Source: Phycisphaerae bacterium (GTDB lineage: Bacteria > Planctomycetota > Phycisphaerae > Phycisphaerales > SM1A02). Taken from it: a stretch of 64,000 nt of DNA. The notes under the pieces were generated by a model that saw only the letters and a program-made list of their open reading frames with translations, had not been told where the DNA came from and did no database searches. The stretch lies in NCBI GenBank assembly GCA_002717655.1, contig PBAY01000036.1:32142-96141 (forward strand), written 5' to 3'. Made by a program: the position numbers and the translations under genes. This document shows, one piece after another, positions 43,310 to 51,864 of the stretch (the first letter of the stretch is position 1; each line of letters starts with the position of its first letter).

Positions 43310-44592
43310 GATCCGATCTCCCGAACGTTGTCACGATTCACTTCTTCCGTAACAGGGACCTGATACCACGGCTCTCCACGGTAATGCTGACCCACAGGCT
43401 GCAGCCCATACCAGTCACCATCAGCCGTGCGATCGGGAAAGTGTCCCAACCAGTCCTTGAACGTCGCCCCGTCATTGCCACCGCTGTCGGGGTAATCGGT
43501 ACGGTGCCAGTTGAAGATCCGCTGATCAGGCCCACCGGAAAGAAAGGCATAGCGTGCGGATTGGAGACCCGCCGTGGTCGTCGAGTCGCCACTGAGACTG
43601 CCTCCACCACCAAGGTCGTTGAAATCACCCCATTTGTTTCCACCGGGCAGCGTGAAGAAGTAATCGCTTGCGTTGCCAGGCTCGATTTCCCAGGGACGCA
43701 ACGCGATGAATTCCGAAAGCTTCGGTGCATAGCGCCAATCGCTGACCCGCGGATAGACCTGATAATTGGATGGGAAGCGACCACGCAGATCACCAGGTGG
43801 ATAGTTGATGCGGTAGTAACGGATCGGCGCACCCCATGCGTCGACGAGTACCTTCGCGGCATCCGGGTCGTAGCCCTTGTCCCCCGGGAAGTAGACCGCA
43901 GGCTGCCCCGTTGCCGGATCAACCTTGCTTGAATCCCAGGAATCAGTGGACTCATCCCAGCCAAGTGCCGCCAGTGATGAATCATTCTTCAATTCAAGAT
44001 ACGGCCCATAGATCTGCCCACCCGGTTCGGGATTGCGGCTGGCAATCGGCCCACCGAAATCCAGACCATCCGAACTTCCCCATGCGCCATCAGTACCGGG
44101 GTTTCTCAGTCCGGGATAATTACGTTGCTGACCATCTGGAATGCTGTCGTCATCGGATCCATCAGGAATACTGTCCCAGTCAGGACCCCCGTAACCATCC
44201 TCAAGATGAGATCCGTACCCAAGGAGATACTCCGTTGGCGATGTGTACGAGTACCAGCCCTGCAGATCATGCAGATACTTGGGGTAACTGTCCTGATCCC
44301 GAACCGTTTCAGTGATCGGAACAGGATCAACCAGACCACGATCGTTGTCGAGGATCGGAGGCAGGTAGCCCAGATCCTCCTCGAAACGACTCGTAGCCTG
44401 CGACATGGCTGTCATCAGTGAACGAGTGGAGGCGATGCGAGCCGTCTCGCGAACACCCCCGACGGTCACGATGAGAATCGAGACCAGCACGATCACGATA
44501 CCCATCGTCACCAGTAACTCCGTCATCGTGAAACCAGCCCGCCTCATGGCGAGACGACCGGATCCGACTTGTCCTGACTGTTGAATGGACAT
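43306..44592 (-). CDS. GspG-like pseudopilin, first copy, oversized
   Basis: ATG 44592 has CGGAGG upstream and gives 428 residues. A TTG eight codons earlier (44616) is less likely. The signal is RRAG then FTMTELLVTMGIVIVLVSIL, with Gly before the cleavage site and Glu5. GspG features are the helix end ATSRFEEDLGYLPP, DAWGAPIRYYRIN and YAFLSGGPDQRIFN. An insertion of about 180 residues between them is rich in Gly, Asp and Pro with acidic DGSDDDSIPDG loops. It is the first pseudopilin gene after gspF (20 bp gap) and so a candidate for the main shaft subunit, but its size argues against tight packing. Confidence 0.8.
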   Translation of the reverse strand: MSIQQSGQVGSGRLAMRRAGFTMTELLVTMGIVIVLVSILIVTVGGVRETARIASTRSLMTAMSQATSRFEEDLGYLPPILDNDRGLVDPVPITETVRDQDSYPKYLHDLQGWYSYTSPTEYLLGYGSHLEDGYGGPDWDSIPDGSDDDSIPDGQQRNYPGLRNPGTDGAWGSSDGLDFGGPIASRNPEPGGQIYGPYLELKNDSSLAALGWDESTDSWDSSKVDPATGQPAVYFPGDKGYDPDAAKVLVDAWGAPIRYYRINYPPGDLRGRFPSNYQVYPRVSDWRYAPKLSEFIALRPWEIEPGNASDYFFTLPGGNKWGDFNDLGGGGSLSGDSTTTAGLQSARYAFLSGGPDQRIFNWHRTDYPDSGGNDGATFKDWLGHFPDRTADGDWYGLQPVGQHYRGEPWYQVPVTEEVNRDNVREIGS

Positions 44593-44612
44593 GAGTTCAG
44601 ATAGCCTCCGGC

Positions 44613-45968
44613 TCAACTGTTTGCACTCTCGGAAACATTGGTGATCAACTTGACCAATGGGAGGAACAGGGAAATCACGATGACACCGACTGCTCCACCC
44701 AGGCAGACGACCAGCAACGGTTCCAGCAGGCTCAAGAGCGACTGGACCGCAACGTCGACTTCCTCGTCATAGTTGTCCGCGATCTTCATCAGCATGATGT
44801 CCATGTCACCGGTTTCTTCACCGACATCGATCATGTTCACCACCAGCGAGTCACAGACCTTGGCTTCACGCAGCGGTTCGGCGAAGGTCTCGCCTTCACG
44901 AATGGAATCATGAACCTGAGTCAACGCCCGCTCGAATACCCAGTTGCCGCAGGTATCACGGGTAATGTTGATGGCCTCGAGAATCGGAACACCTGCGGAG
45001 ATCAACGTACCGAGCGTTCGAGTGAAGCGGGCAACCGTCGTCTTCTCGACCAGACCGGCGACGACTGGAATATGCAGCAGTGTCCAGTCGGTGACCGCAC
45101 GACCGATATTGGTCCGGCGGAAGATCTTCAGCACGAAGAAGAACACGAACGGAGCCGCCAGAATGTAGACGAAGCCAGGTATGTCCTCCCCTTTACCCGC
45201 CATCCAGTTACTGGCATTGATGAGCCACAGCGTGAGGGGTGGAAGTTCGGTATTGAAATCGTTGAAGATCTCCTCGAACTTGGGAATCACGAAAATCATG
45301 ATGCCTGAAACGATGACGACGGCGATGAGAATGACGACGATCGGATAGATCATCGCACCCTTGATGCGACGACGCAGCCGCTGGGATTTCTCCATGAAGT
45401 TGGCAAGCCTCTGCAGAATGATGTCAAGAACACCACCGATCTCACCTGCATTCACCATCTTGCTATAGAGCCGATCGAATGCCTTGGGGTGCTTGGCCAT
45501 GGATTCAGACAGGGCGGTCCCTGCTTCAACATCCTCCGAGACATCACCAAGAATCGTCTTCAGCTTGCCGCCTTTTTGCTGCTGCTCGAGAATCTGAATC
45601 GACCTCAACAACGGAAGGCCTGCATCCTGAAGCGTGGACAACTGCCGTGTGAAGAGGGTCAATTGCTTCAGCTTGACACCACCGGGCATCGAGAGCGACT
45701 TGCCCTTCTTCTTCTTGACTTCACCATCTCCGCTCGCGGCTTTCTTCTTGCCGAAGCTGAAATCCAAGGAAAGAAATGACTTCTTCTTGGGCTTTTCACC
45801 TGCCACGACAGGCATCTGCTTGTCCTTGGCACGCTGCTCTCTGACCGAAGTCGGGAAGAAACCCTGACCTCGAATCTGTTGAATGGCTGCTTCCGAGGAG
45901 TCTGCTTCCAGCGCTCCACGTTGCGGCTTACCAGTGGCGTCAAGTGCTTCGTATTGATACGTAGGCAT
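44613..45968 (-). CDS. GspF/PilC-type inner-membrane platform protein
   Basis: The 451 residues start MPTYQYEALDATGKPQRGAL, the typical N-terminus, and contain two T2SSF cytoplasmic helical domains, each followed by membrane segments. The first domain begins LTLFTRQLSTLQDAGLPLLR and the second FTRTLGTLISAGVPILEAIN. Membrane helices include IYPIVVILIAVVIVSGIMIF and a C-terminal pair. An unusual lysine-rich linker lies at residues 60-100 (KKKSFLSLDFSFGKKK, then EVKKKKGKS) between the N-terminal domain and the first T2SSF. The protein anchors the ATPase and transmits its motion to pilin assembly. It sits 30 bp after gspE1 and 20 bp before the first pseudopilin. Confidence 0.93.
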   Translation of the reverse strand: MPTYQYEALDATGKPQRGALEADSSEAAIQQIRGQGFFPTSVREQRAKDKQMPVVAGEKPKKKSFLSLDFSFGKKKAASGDGEVKKKKGKSLSMPGGVKLKQLTLFTRQLSTLQDAGLPLLRSIQILEQQQKGGKLKTILGDVSEDVEAGTALSESMAKHPKAFDRLYSKMVNAGEIGGVLDIILQRLANFMEKSQRLRRRIKGAMIYPIVVILIAVVIVSGIMIFVIPKFEEIFNDFNTELPPLTLWLINASNWMAGKGEDIPGFVYILAAPFVFFFVLKIFRRTNIGRAVTDWTLLHIPVVAGLVEKTTVARFTRTLGTLISAGVPILEAINITRDTCGNWVFERALTQVHDSIREGETFAEPLREAKVCDSLVVNMIDVGEETGDMDIMLMKIADNYDEEVDVAVQSLLSLLEPLLVVCLGGAVGVIVISLFLPLVKLITNVSESANS

Positions 45969-45998
45969 GGTTCAGTTTCACCCTGCGCCTCTATGAGG

Positions 45999-47801
45999 CT
46001 ATTCCTCCGCGATCGTTTCACGGACGACCTCATCAATGGTCGTTCGCCCGTCGTAGATCGACAACAAACCCGATTCACGCAGCGTTCGCATGCCACGCCT
46101 TCGACATTCGTTACGAAGCACCGCGGTCGAAGATTGATTCATGATCATCTCGCGCAATGCATCGTCCATGTACATCATTTCAAACAGAGCCAGACGGCCC
46201 TTGTAGCCCGTGCCGTTGCAGGCATCACATCCATCGCCACGGAAGAAGGTGCGACCTCCAACATCCGAAGGCCTGAGTTCAAGCTCCATCAATTCCGCTT
46301 CCGATGGTTCGTATTCAGTCTTGCAGGAAGTACAGATACGCCTCACGAGTCGCTGCGCAACGATGGCTTCCACCGTGGCCGTGATCAGGAAGGTCTCCAC
46401 GCCGAGATCGACCATTCGCAGAACAGTCGACGGCGCGTCATTGGTATGGAGCGTTGAAAACACCAGGTGACCGGTCAGCGAAGCCTGAATGGCAATCTGC
46501 GCCGTTTCAAGGTCGCGGATTTCACCGACGAGAATGGTGTCGGGATCCTGACGCAGGAAGGAGCGAAGCAGCTTGGCGAACGTCAGCTCCTGCTCGGTAT
46601 TGACCTGACATTGAATCAGACCATCGATGTCATATTCAACCGGATCTTCCGCAGTGAGAATCTTGGTGTCAGGCTCATTCAATTCAGACAACGCGGCATA
46701 CAGGGTGGTGGTCTTGCCGGAACCGGTCGGACCAGTAATGAGAACAACACCATTGGGCTTCTTGATGAGATCACGCATCTCAACAAGCTCATCGTCCCTG
46801 AAGCCGACCTTGTCGAGACTCAACTGGACGTTTGAACGGTCCAGCACACGCATGACGACCGACTCCCCGAACATCGTCGGAAGAACGGACACACGTAGAT
46901 CGATAGGCAGCTGATTGACTGTCAGTTCAATTCGACCGTCCTGCGGCAGACGACGCTCGGCAATATCGAGATTGGCCATGACCTTGATTCGACTCACGAT
47001 CGGCAAGGCAAGATGTGGCGGAGGTGGAACCATTTCATACAGCACACCATCGATGCGATACCTCATCTTGAATTCCGTTTCGAACGGCTCGAAGTGGATA
47101 TCACTGGCCTTGTCCTTGATAGCCTGGAGCAGGACGAGATTCAGCAGACGAATGACCTTGTTGTCATCCGCAGCCATGGCAACCTGCTCGAGATCGACCG
47201 AGTCACCACGGCCCTCAAGGGCTGCGAGTGTCTCGGAGCTGTCCAATTGCGACATCATGTCGATCATGGAGGATCCGCCGCCGGCATACAGCGACTCGAT
47301 CGCCTTGTCGATCTTGGCAGGATCCGCCACCACCGCCTTCACGGAAAAACCCATGAGCAGGCGAAGGTCATCAACTGCCCTGAAATTGTCAGGGCTCTTC
47401 ATCGCGATGGTGAGCGTCTTGGACCCCTCATCAAATGAAACAGGAATGATCTGATAGGTATTGGCTGTTTCCGCTGGAAGCTGCTCTGTCAGTGATTTGT
47501 CCAGCTCATCAACATCGATATCAACCATCTCCATTCCCGCCTGACCGGCAATGGCACGAAGAATGTCCATCTCATCGATGTAGCCCAGTGCTTTGAGCAA
47601 TTCACCGATCTTGGTGGATTCGCCCTTCTCCTTGCGAGCACGCTGGACGGCCAAGGCTTCATGGACTTGTTCGCGAGTGATCTTGCCCAACTTGACCAGG
47701 ACTCGGCCAAACCGTCTTCCTTTGAGTTCGGACGCGCCACCACCGCCACGGCTGCTGCTGCGGCTCTTGGACGAGGTAGGGACCGGCCTGCTCTTGGCCA
47801 T
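45999..47801 (-). CDS. GspE/PilB-type assembly ATPase (copy 1)
   Basis: ATG 47801 follows GGAG by 8 nt and gives 600 residues; a longer frame to 47852 lacks a site. An N-terminal disordered basic stretch with SSSRGGGGASE precedes an MshEN-type domain (GRVLVKLGKITREQVHEALA). The ATPase core has Walker A GPTGSGKTTTLYAAL (about 355), EDPVEYDIDGLIQCQ, the Asp box DTILVGEIRDLETA and the His box STLHTNDAPS. The zinc-binding CM domain has CTSC and CDAC pairs (about 490 and 527). These hexameric ATPases drive pseudopilin assembly. It is directly followed by gspF, so it is the one most likely to power this pseudopilus. Confidence 0.94.
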   Translation of the reverse strand: MAKSRPVPTSSKSRSSSRGGGGASELKGRRFGRVLVKLGKITREQVHEALAVQRARKEKGESTKIGELLKALGYIDEMDILRAIAGQAGMEMVDIDVDELDKSLTEQLPAETANTYQIIPVSFDEGSKTLTIAMKSPDNFRAVDDLRLLMGFSVKAVVADPAKIDKAIESLYAGGGSSMIDMMSQLDSSETLAALEGRGDSVDLEQVAMAADDNKVIRLLNLVLLQAIKDKASDIHFEPFETEFKMRYRIDGVLYEMVPPPPHLALPIVSRIKVMANLDIAERRLPQDGRIELTVNQLPIDLRVSVLPTMFGESVVMRVLDRSNVQLSLDKVGFRDDELVEMRDLIKKPNGVVLITGPTGSGKTTTLYAALSELNEPDTKILTAEDPVEYDIDGLIQCQVNTEQELTFAKLLRSFLRQDPDTILVGEIRDLETAQIAIQASLTGHLVFSTLHTNDAPSTVLRMVDLGVETFLITATVEAIVAQRLVRRICTSCKTEYEPSEAELMELELRPSDVGGRTFFRGDGCDACNGTGYKGRLALFEMMYMDDALREMIMNQSSTAVLRNECRRRGMRTLRESGLLSIYDGRTTIDEVVRETIAEE

Positions 47802-48107
47802 TGATCTGCTCCAAATGTTGTCGGGGCAACCGAAGTTGAGCCCGTCGTTCACAGGCCATCACATGGCCGCGTTCAACACCTCAGGAACTGAACCTGGTGG
47901 CCGTTGGGGACAAACCAACAATGAAGATGCTCACCAGACAGTTTGCGGTACATATGAACGTTACCGTTTACTTCGAGGATATACCGACGATCGGTGCCGT
48001 TTTTCTACTCAAAACAGCATGCGACATCGATCTTATGCAACACAATGGCGGAACAAATAGACCTGATCAGACCCTCTCAAACACCTCAAATGGGTCTGAA
48101 AGAGCCA
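47802..48107. other. 306-bp non-coding stretch between pilT and gspE1
   Basis: No convincing gene is seen on either strand. The middle (47930-48060) is noticeably AT-richer than its surroundings and is a likely site for a promoter driving gspE1 and the pseudopilin genes. I could not find a -35/-10 pair with good spacing. It also holds the hairpin described separately just after the pilT stop. Small open frames here look like chance. Confidence 0.5.
48067..48099 (-). terminator. Hairpin just downstream of pilT, possible terminator
   Basis: TCAGACCC (48067-48074) pairs with GGGTCTGA (48092-48099), an 8-bp stem with a 17-nt loop. It begins 8 nt after the pilT stop in the direction of transcription. 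No T-run follows, so it may be a weak, factor-assisted terminator or an mRNA-end stabiliser. If it terminates, gspE1 onwards would be a separate unit. Confidence 0.35.
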
Positions 48108-49217
48108 TTATTCCTGCTCAAGATCGAGCTCAGGGCGGCCAACGGTCTTGCCTGCACGGTGGACTCTGTTGGTGATTTCCCCGGGATCTCGAGCCGCATC
48201 AACCATCTCTTCTGCCGAAATCATGCCCCGCTCAAACAGGCTGAAGAGGTTGTCATCCAGCAACTGCATACCGAACTTTCGACCTGTCTGAATGGCCGAA
48301 TCGATCCGGAAAGTCTTGTTCTCACGAATGAGGTTGGAAATCGCAGGGGTGACGACCAGGAACTCATAGGAAGCGACTCGACCCGGCTTGTCATGACGAG
48401 CCAAGAGGACCTGAGAGATGACCGCAACAAGACTGGTCGAGAGCTGAACGCGGATCTGAGCCTGCTGATTGGTCGGGAAGGCGTCAATGATTCGATTGAT
48501 CGTGCCTGCCGCACCCGTCGTATGGAGTGTCGCAAAGACCAAGTGACCGGTTTCAGCAGCCCGAATGGCTGATTCAATGGTCTCAAGGTCACGCATTTCA
48601 CCCACCAGAATCACATCGGGGTCAGAACGAAGAACACGACGGAGTGCCTCGGCGAAGGTTGGCACGTCAGCACCGACTTCACGCTGGTTCACCACTGACT
48701 TCTTGTGCTGGTGGTAGTACTCGATCGGATCTTCCACCGTAACGATATGGCGATCAAACTCGGTGTTGATGTGATCAACCATGGTCGCCAGCGAAGTTGT
48801 CTTGCCTGATCCGGTAGGACCAGTCACGACAAACAGACCACGGGGGCGACGAATCAACTCCCTGACCATGGGTGGCAGGCCGATCTGATCAAAGGTCAGA
48901 AACTTGTTGGGGATCAGACGAAGCACCAGTGAAAGATCGCCCTTCTGACGGAAGACCGATACACGGAAGCGAGCTTCTTCACCATAGGCGAACCCGAAGT
49001 CCGTGCCACCGACTTCCTGAAGCTCCTGCTGGTTGCGTTCAGGCGTGATGGATTTCATCAAGCCAACACAGTCATCCGCAGTCAATACCTTGGTGTCGAG
49101 ATTGCGGAGCTTGCCGTTGAGACGCAAGGTCGGCTTCCGCCCCACCGCGAGGTGAAGGTCGGAAGCATCCTGCTTCACAACGGTATCCAGCAGTCTGTCA
49201 ATCTGCATGGAGGACAT
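48108..49217 (-). CDS. pilT: PilT-type retraction ATPase
   Basis: The 369 residues match PilT: the N-terminal DASDLHLAVGRKPTLRLNGK, Walker A GPTGSGKTTSLATMVDHIN (about residue 128), the Asp box DVILVGEMRDLETIESAI, the His box FATLHTTGAAGTINRIID, and the C-terminal AISNLIRENK (AIRNLIRE in classical PilT). PilT depolymerises type IV pili for twitching and DNA uptake. Its presence between two assembly ATPases suggests a retractable pilus, since type II secretion systems lack it. It is 37 bp downstream of the second assembly ATPase gene. Confidence 0.95.
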   Translation of the reverse strand: MSSMQIDRLLDTVVKQDASDLHLAVGRKPTLRLNGKLRNLDTKVLTADDCVGLMKSITPERNQQELQEVGGTDFGFAYGEEARFRVSVFRQKGDLSLVLRLIPNKFLTFDQIGLPPMVRELIRRPRGLFVVTGPTGSGKTTSLATMVDHINTEFDRHIVTVEDPIEYYHQHKKSVVNQREVGADVPTFAEALRRVLRSDPDVILVGEMRDLETIESAIRAAETGHLVFATLHTTGAAGTINRIIDAFPTNQQAQIRVQLSTSLVAVISQVLLARHDKPGRVASYEFLVVTPAISNLIRENKTFRIDSAIQTGRKFGMQLLDDNLFSLFERGMISAEEMVDAARDPGEITNRVHRAGKTVGRPELDLEQE

Positions 49218-49254
49218 GGCTCAAGATCTCCCTATGGGCGAAACAAACAAGGTA

Positions 49255-50991
49255 TCACTCGACATCGATATTGGCACCTACAAGTGTGTCAGCTTGTGCA
49301 AACTTGGCAATTTCCGGAGGGGTGGTCGTCCCTTTCAGGACCTTCAGACGTCCATCGGCCAAAAGGTCCCTCATTCCGTTGCGAATTGCGGATTGTCGGA
49401 TTTCCGAAACTGGAGCACGCTCAAAGGCCAGCTCGCGGATTTCCGTCGTCATCATCATGAATTCAAAGATGGCCTTTCGACCCTTGAAGCCGACGCCGCC
49501 ACACTTGGGACAACCGACGCCTTCCATGATCTTGCCTTCAGCCTCTTCCGGGCTGATATCTACCAGTCGAAGCAATTTGGCATCCACCGTCTCGGCTTCC
49601 CGCTTGCAGGAATCACACAGCACTCTGACCAGACGCTGAGCCATGATGGCCTGGATCGAACTGGCAGCGAGATAGGGCTTCACACCCATGTCGACCAAAC
49701 GCGTAATGGCCGAAGGGGCGTCATTGGTATGCAGGGTTGAGAAGACCAGATGGCCTGTCAACGCCGCCTGTACCGCGATATCCGCTACTTCACGGTCACG
49801 GATTTCACCAATGAGAATCACATTGGGCGCCTGGCGAAGCATCGAACGGAGAATGCTCGGGAAGGTCAATCCAATACTGTCATTGACCTGGCACTGGTTG
49901 ATGCCGGCAAAGCTGTACTCGACCGGATCCTCGGCCGTGATGATCTTGCGATCGGGACGATTCAGCACATCAAGTGCGGAATACAGCGTGGTCGTCTTGC
50001 CTGAACCGGTCGGACCTGTCACCAGGAAGATGCCGTTGGGACGGCGGATCACCCGATTGAAGGTATCGAGATGGTCCTGCTCGAAACCAAGTGCCGTCAG
50101 GCCGATCCGAGCCGAATCGGGACGGAGAATACGAAGAACGACGGATTCGCCGTGATACGCAGGGCAGATCGAAACACGGAAATCCACCTGCGATTCATCA
50201 ATGAACATCTTGATGCGGCCGTCCTGAGGGATTCGCCGCTCGGCGATGTTGACGCCTGCCATCAATTTCATTCGAGCCAACAACGCCGCCTGCATGCGCT
50301 TGGGCAATTCATCACGTACATGACAGACGCCATCGATGCGATACCGGAGAACAACCCGATCAGACATGGGCTCGATGTGAATATCAGAAGCACGCCCTCG
50401 AACTGCTTCATGGATGATCTTGGTCGCCAATCGCACGATGGGCGCATCGTCATCAGTTCCGGAGATGTCAACCGAAGCATCAACGGAACGATCAACCGTC
50501 ACGTCGATTGACTCGGTCACCAGTGATTCACTGGCAACCGCCTTGCCACCACCCATCTGCTGATCGATGTAATCCTTGATCGCACTCCGAGGTGCAATGA
50601 CGGTATCGACTTCCATGTTGAGCCGGAATCTCAGGAGATCGAGCAGCTCCAGATCCATGGGATCATGAATGATGACCTGCATGCGACCATTCTTCTGCCC
50701 CGCAGGCAGAATCAGATGCTTGCGAATCAGGTCCTGAGGAGCGGCCTCCAGATCGATGTCAGCGACATGCTCCGCTTCAGTGAGCGGGTTGTACTCCATG
50801 TCGAACTGTTCAGACAACGCCTTGGCGATCTGTACATCAGTGCAGAAGCTCGCTTCCACGAATGCTTCACCCAATCGGCGGCCAGAGCCTCTTGCAAGTG
50901 CAAGAGCCTGTTCCAATTGCTCCTCGGTGATCAACTCCTGACGTAGGAGAATTTCACCCAGTTTGAGTCGAACTCGGGTCTTCCTGGCCAT
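49255..50991 (-). CDS. GspE/PilB-type assembly ATPase (copy 2)
   Basis: The 578 residues begin with an MshEN-like domain (LKLGEILLRQELITEEQLEQ, then VDTVIAPRSAIKDYID near residue 130). A variable acidic linker (SIDVTVDRSVDASVDISGTD) leads into the core: Walker A GPTGSGKTTTLYSALDVL (about 322), EDPVEYSFAGINQCQ, NVILIGEIRDREVADIAVQ and STLHTNDAPSAITR. Zinc pairs are CDSC and CPKC (about 458 and 495). It is a close paralogue of gspE1 but with different N-terminal and linker regions, so the two may serve different pili or cooperate. It begins the leftward run of genes and is divergent from coaB across 147 bp. Confidence 0.94.
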   Translation of the reverse strand: MARKTRVRLKLGEILLRQELITEEQLEQALALARGSGRRLGEAFVEASFCTDVQIAKALSEQFDMEYNPLTEAEHVADIDLEAAPQDLIRKHLILPAGQKNGRMQVIIHDPMDLELLDLLRFRLNMEVDTVIAPRSAIKDYIDQQMGGGKAVASESLVTESIDVTVDRSVDASVDISGTDDDAPIVRLATKIIHEAVRGRASDIHIEPMSDRVVLRYRIDGVCHVRDELPKRMQAALLARMKLMAGVNIAERRIPQDGRIKMFIDESQVDFRVSICPAYHGESVVLRILRPDSARIGLTALGFEQDHLDTFNRVIRRPNGIFLVTGPTGSGKTTTLYSALDVLNRPDRKIITAEDPVEYSFAGINQCQVNDSIGLTFPSILRSMLRQAPNVILIGEIRDREVADIAVQAALTGHLVFSTLHTNDAPSAITRLVDMGVKPYLAASSIQAIMAQRLVRVLCDSCKREAETVDAKLLRLVDISPEEAEGKIMEGVGCPKCGGVGFKGRKAIFEFMMMTTEIRELAFERAPVSEIRQSAIRNGMRDLLADGRLKVLKGTTTPPEIAKFAQADTLVGANIDVE

Positions 50992-51138
50992 GAATAGTCC
51001 ATGCTAAGGGTGGGGAAGCCAAAGAAACACACGACACCAGCCTTGGCAGCATCGGTGCTACAGGAAAGAGTAGTATGGCGGGCCTCCCGATCCACCGCAA
51101 GAAGCGGATTCGCAAGACCATTCCCGGCAGACCCTCCG

Positions 51139-51837
51139 ATGGCACCCTCTTCAAGCACGATCCGGACCTCTCAGACCGACGACCTTCGGACCCCACCGAG
51201 GGTCCTCGTAACGGCTGGGCCAACTCAGGAGCCCATCGACGCGGTCAGGTTCATCGGAAACAGGTCGTCTGGAAGGATGGGCCTGGCCATCGCATCAGAA
51301 GCACACGCCAGGGGCTGGCCCACCACGCTGCTGCTGGGGCCGGTGTCCCTTCCCCCCCCTGACACGCTTGATGTGCAGCATTTTCGGACTACGGCAGAAT
51401 TGGATGAATTGCTCAGATCGCACTGGCCATCTGCTGACATTCTGTTCATGGCCGCAGCTGTTGCCGACTTTCTGCCTGCAACCACGAGTGAAGACAAACT
51501 CTCTCGCCATGATGGACCCCGAAGCCTTGAGCTGCTCCCCGCCCCGGATCTGATCAAGGGGCTCGCCTCTTCAAGCCGGGAGGACCAGACCATCGTCGGA
51601 TTCGGCCTTGAGCCGGCCAGAGACCTTGCCGAGCGTGCCCAGGGAAAACTGGAGGGCAAGTCTCTGGATGCCCTGGTCGCCAACCCGCTGGAAACCATGG
51701 ATTCCACTGTGGTCGATGCAACACTCCTGATTCGAAATCAGCCTGATCGACACCCTCCCCAGCAACTACCCAAGGCTGAATTTGCAGCCTGGCTGCTGGA
51801 TGAGGTGACTTCCTTCCACCCACTTTCCAGATCATGA
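51139..51837 (+). CDS. coaB: Phosphopantothenate-cysteine ligase (CoaB domain alone)
   Basis: The core begins RVLVTAGPTQEPIDAVRFIG and continues with NRSSGRMGLAIASEA, the nucleotide loop of DFP-family CoaB, then FMAAAVADFLPA. It joins 4'-phosphopantothenate with cysteine using CTP. In most bacteria CoaB is fused to CoaC (the decarboxylase); no CoaC domain is present here, and the protein is about 232 residues. The start is uncertain: ATG 51139 is taken because it sits closest to the conserved core. The frame is open back to 51001, but that part has low-complexity character. No ribosome site is seen. It is divergent from the second assembly ATPase gene. Confidence 0.85.
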   Translation: MAPSSSTIRTSQTDDLRTPPRVLVTAGPTQEPIDAVRFIGNRSSGRMGLAIASEAHARGWPTTLLLGPVSLPPPDTLDVQHFRTTAELDELLRSHWPSADILFMAAAVADFLPATTSEDKLSRHDGPRSLELLPAPDLIKGLASSSREDQTIVGFGLEPARDLAERAQGKLEGKSLDALVANPLETMDSTVVDATLLIRNQPDRHPPQQLPKAEFAAWLLDEVTSFHPLSRS

Positions 51838-51864
51838 CTCTCTGTTCGTTACCATGACGCCCAC

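Noticed and set aside
47897..48175. Open frames in the spacer between pilT and gspE1
   Set aside because: They overlap pilT on the opposite strand, show no conserved pattern, and their composition does not look coding.
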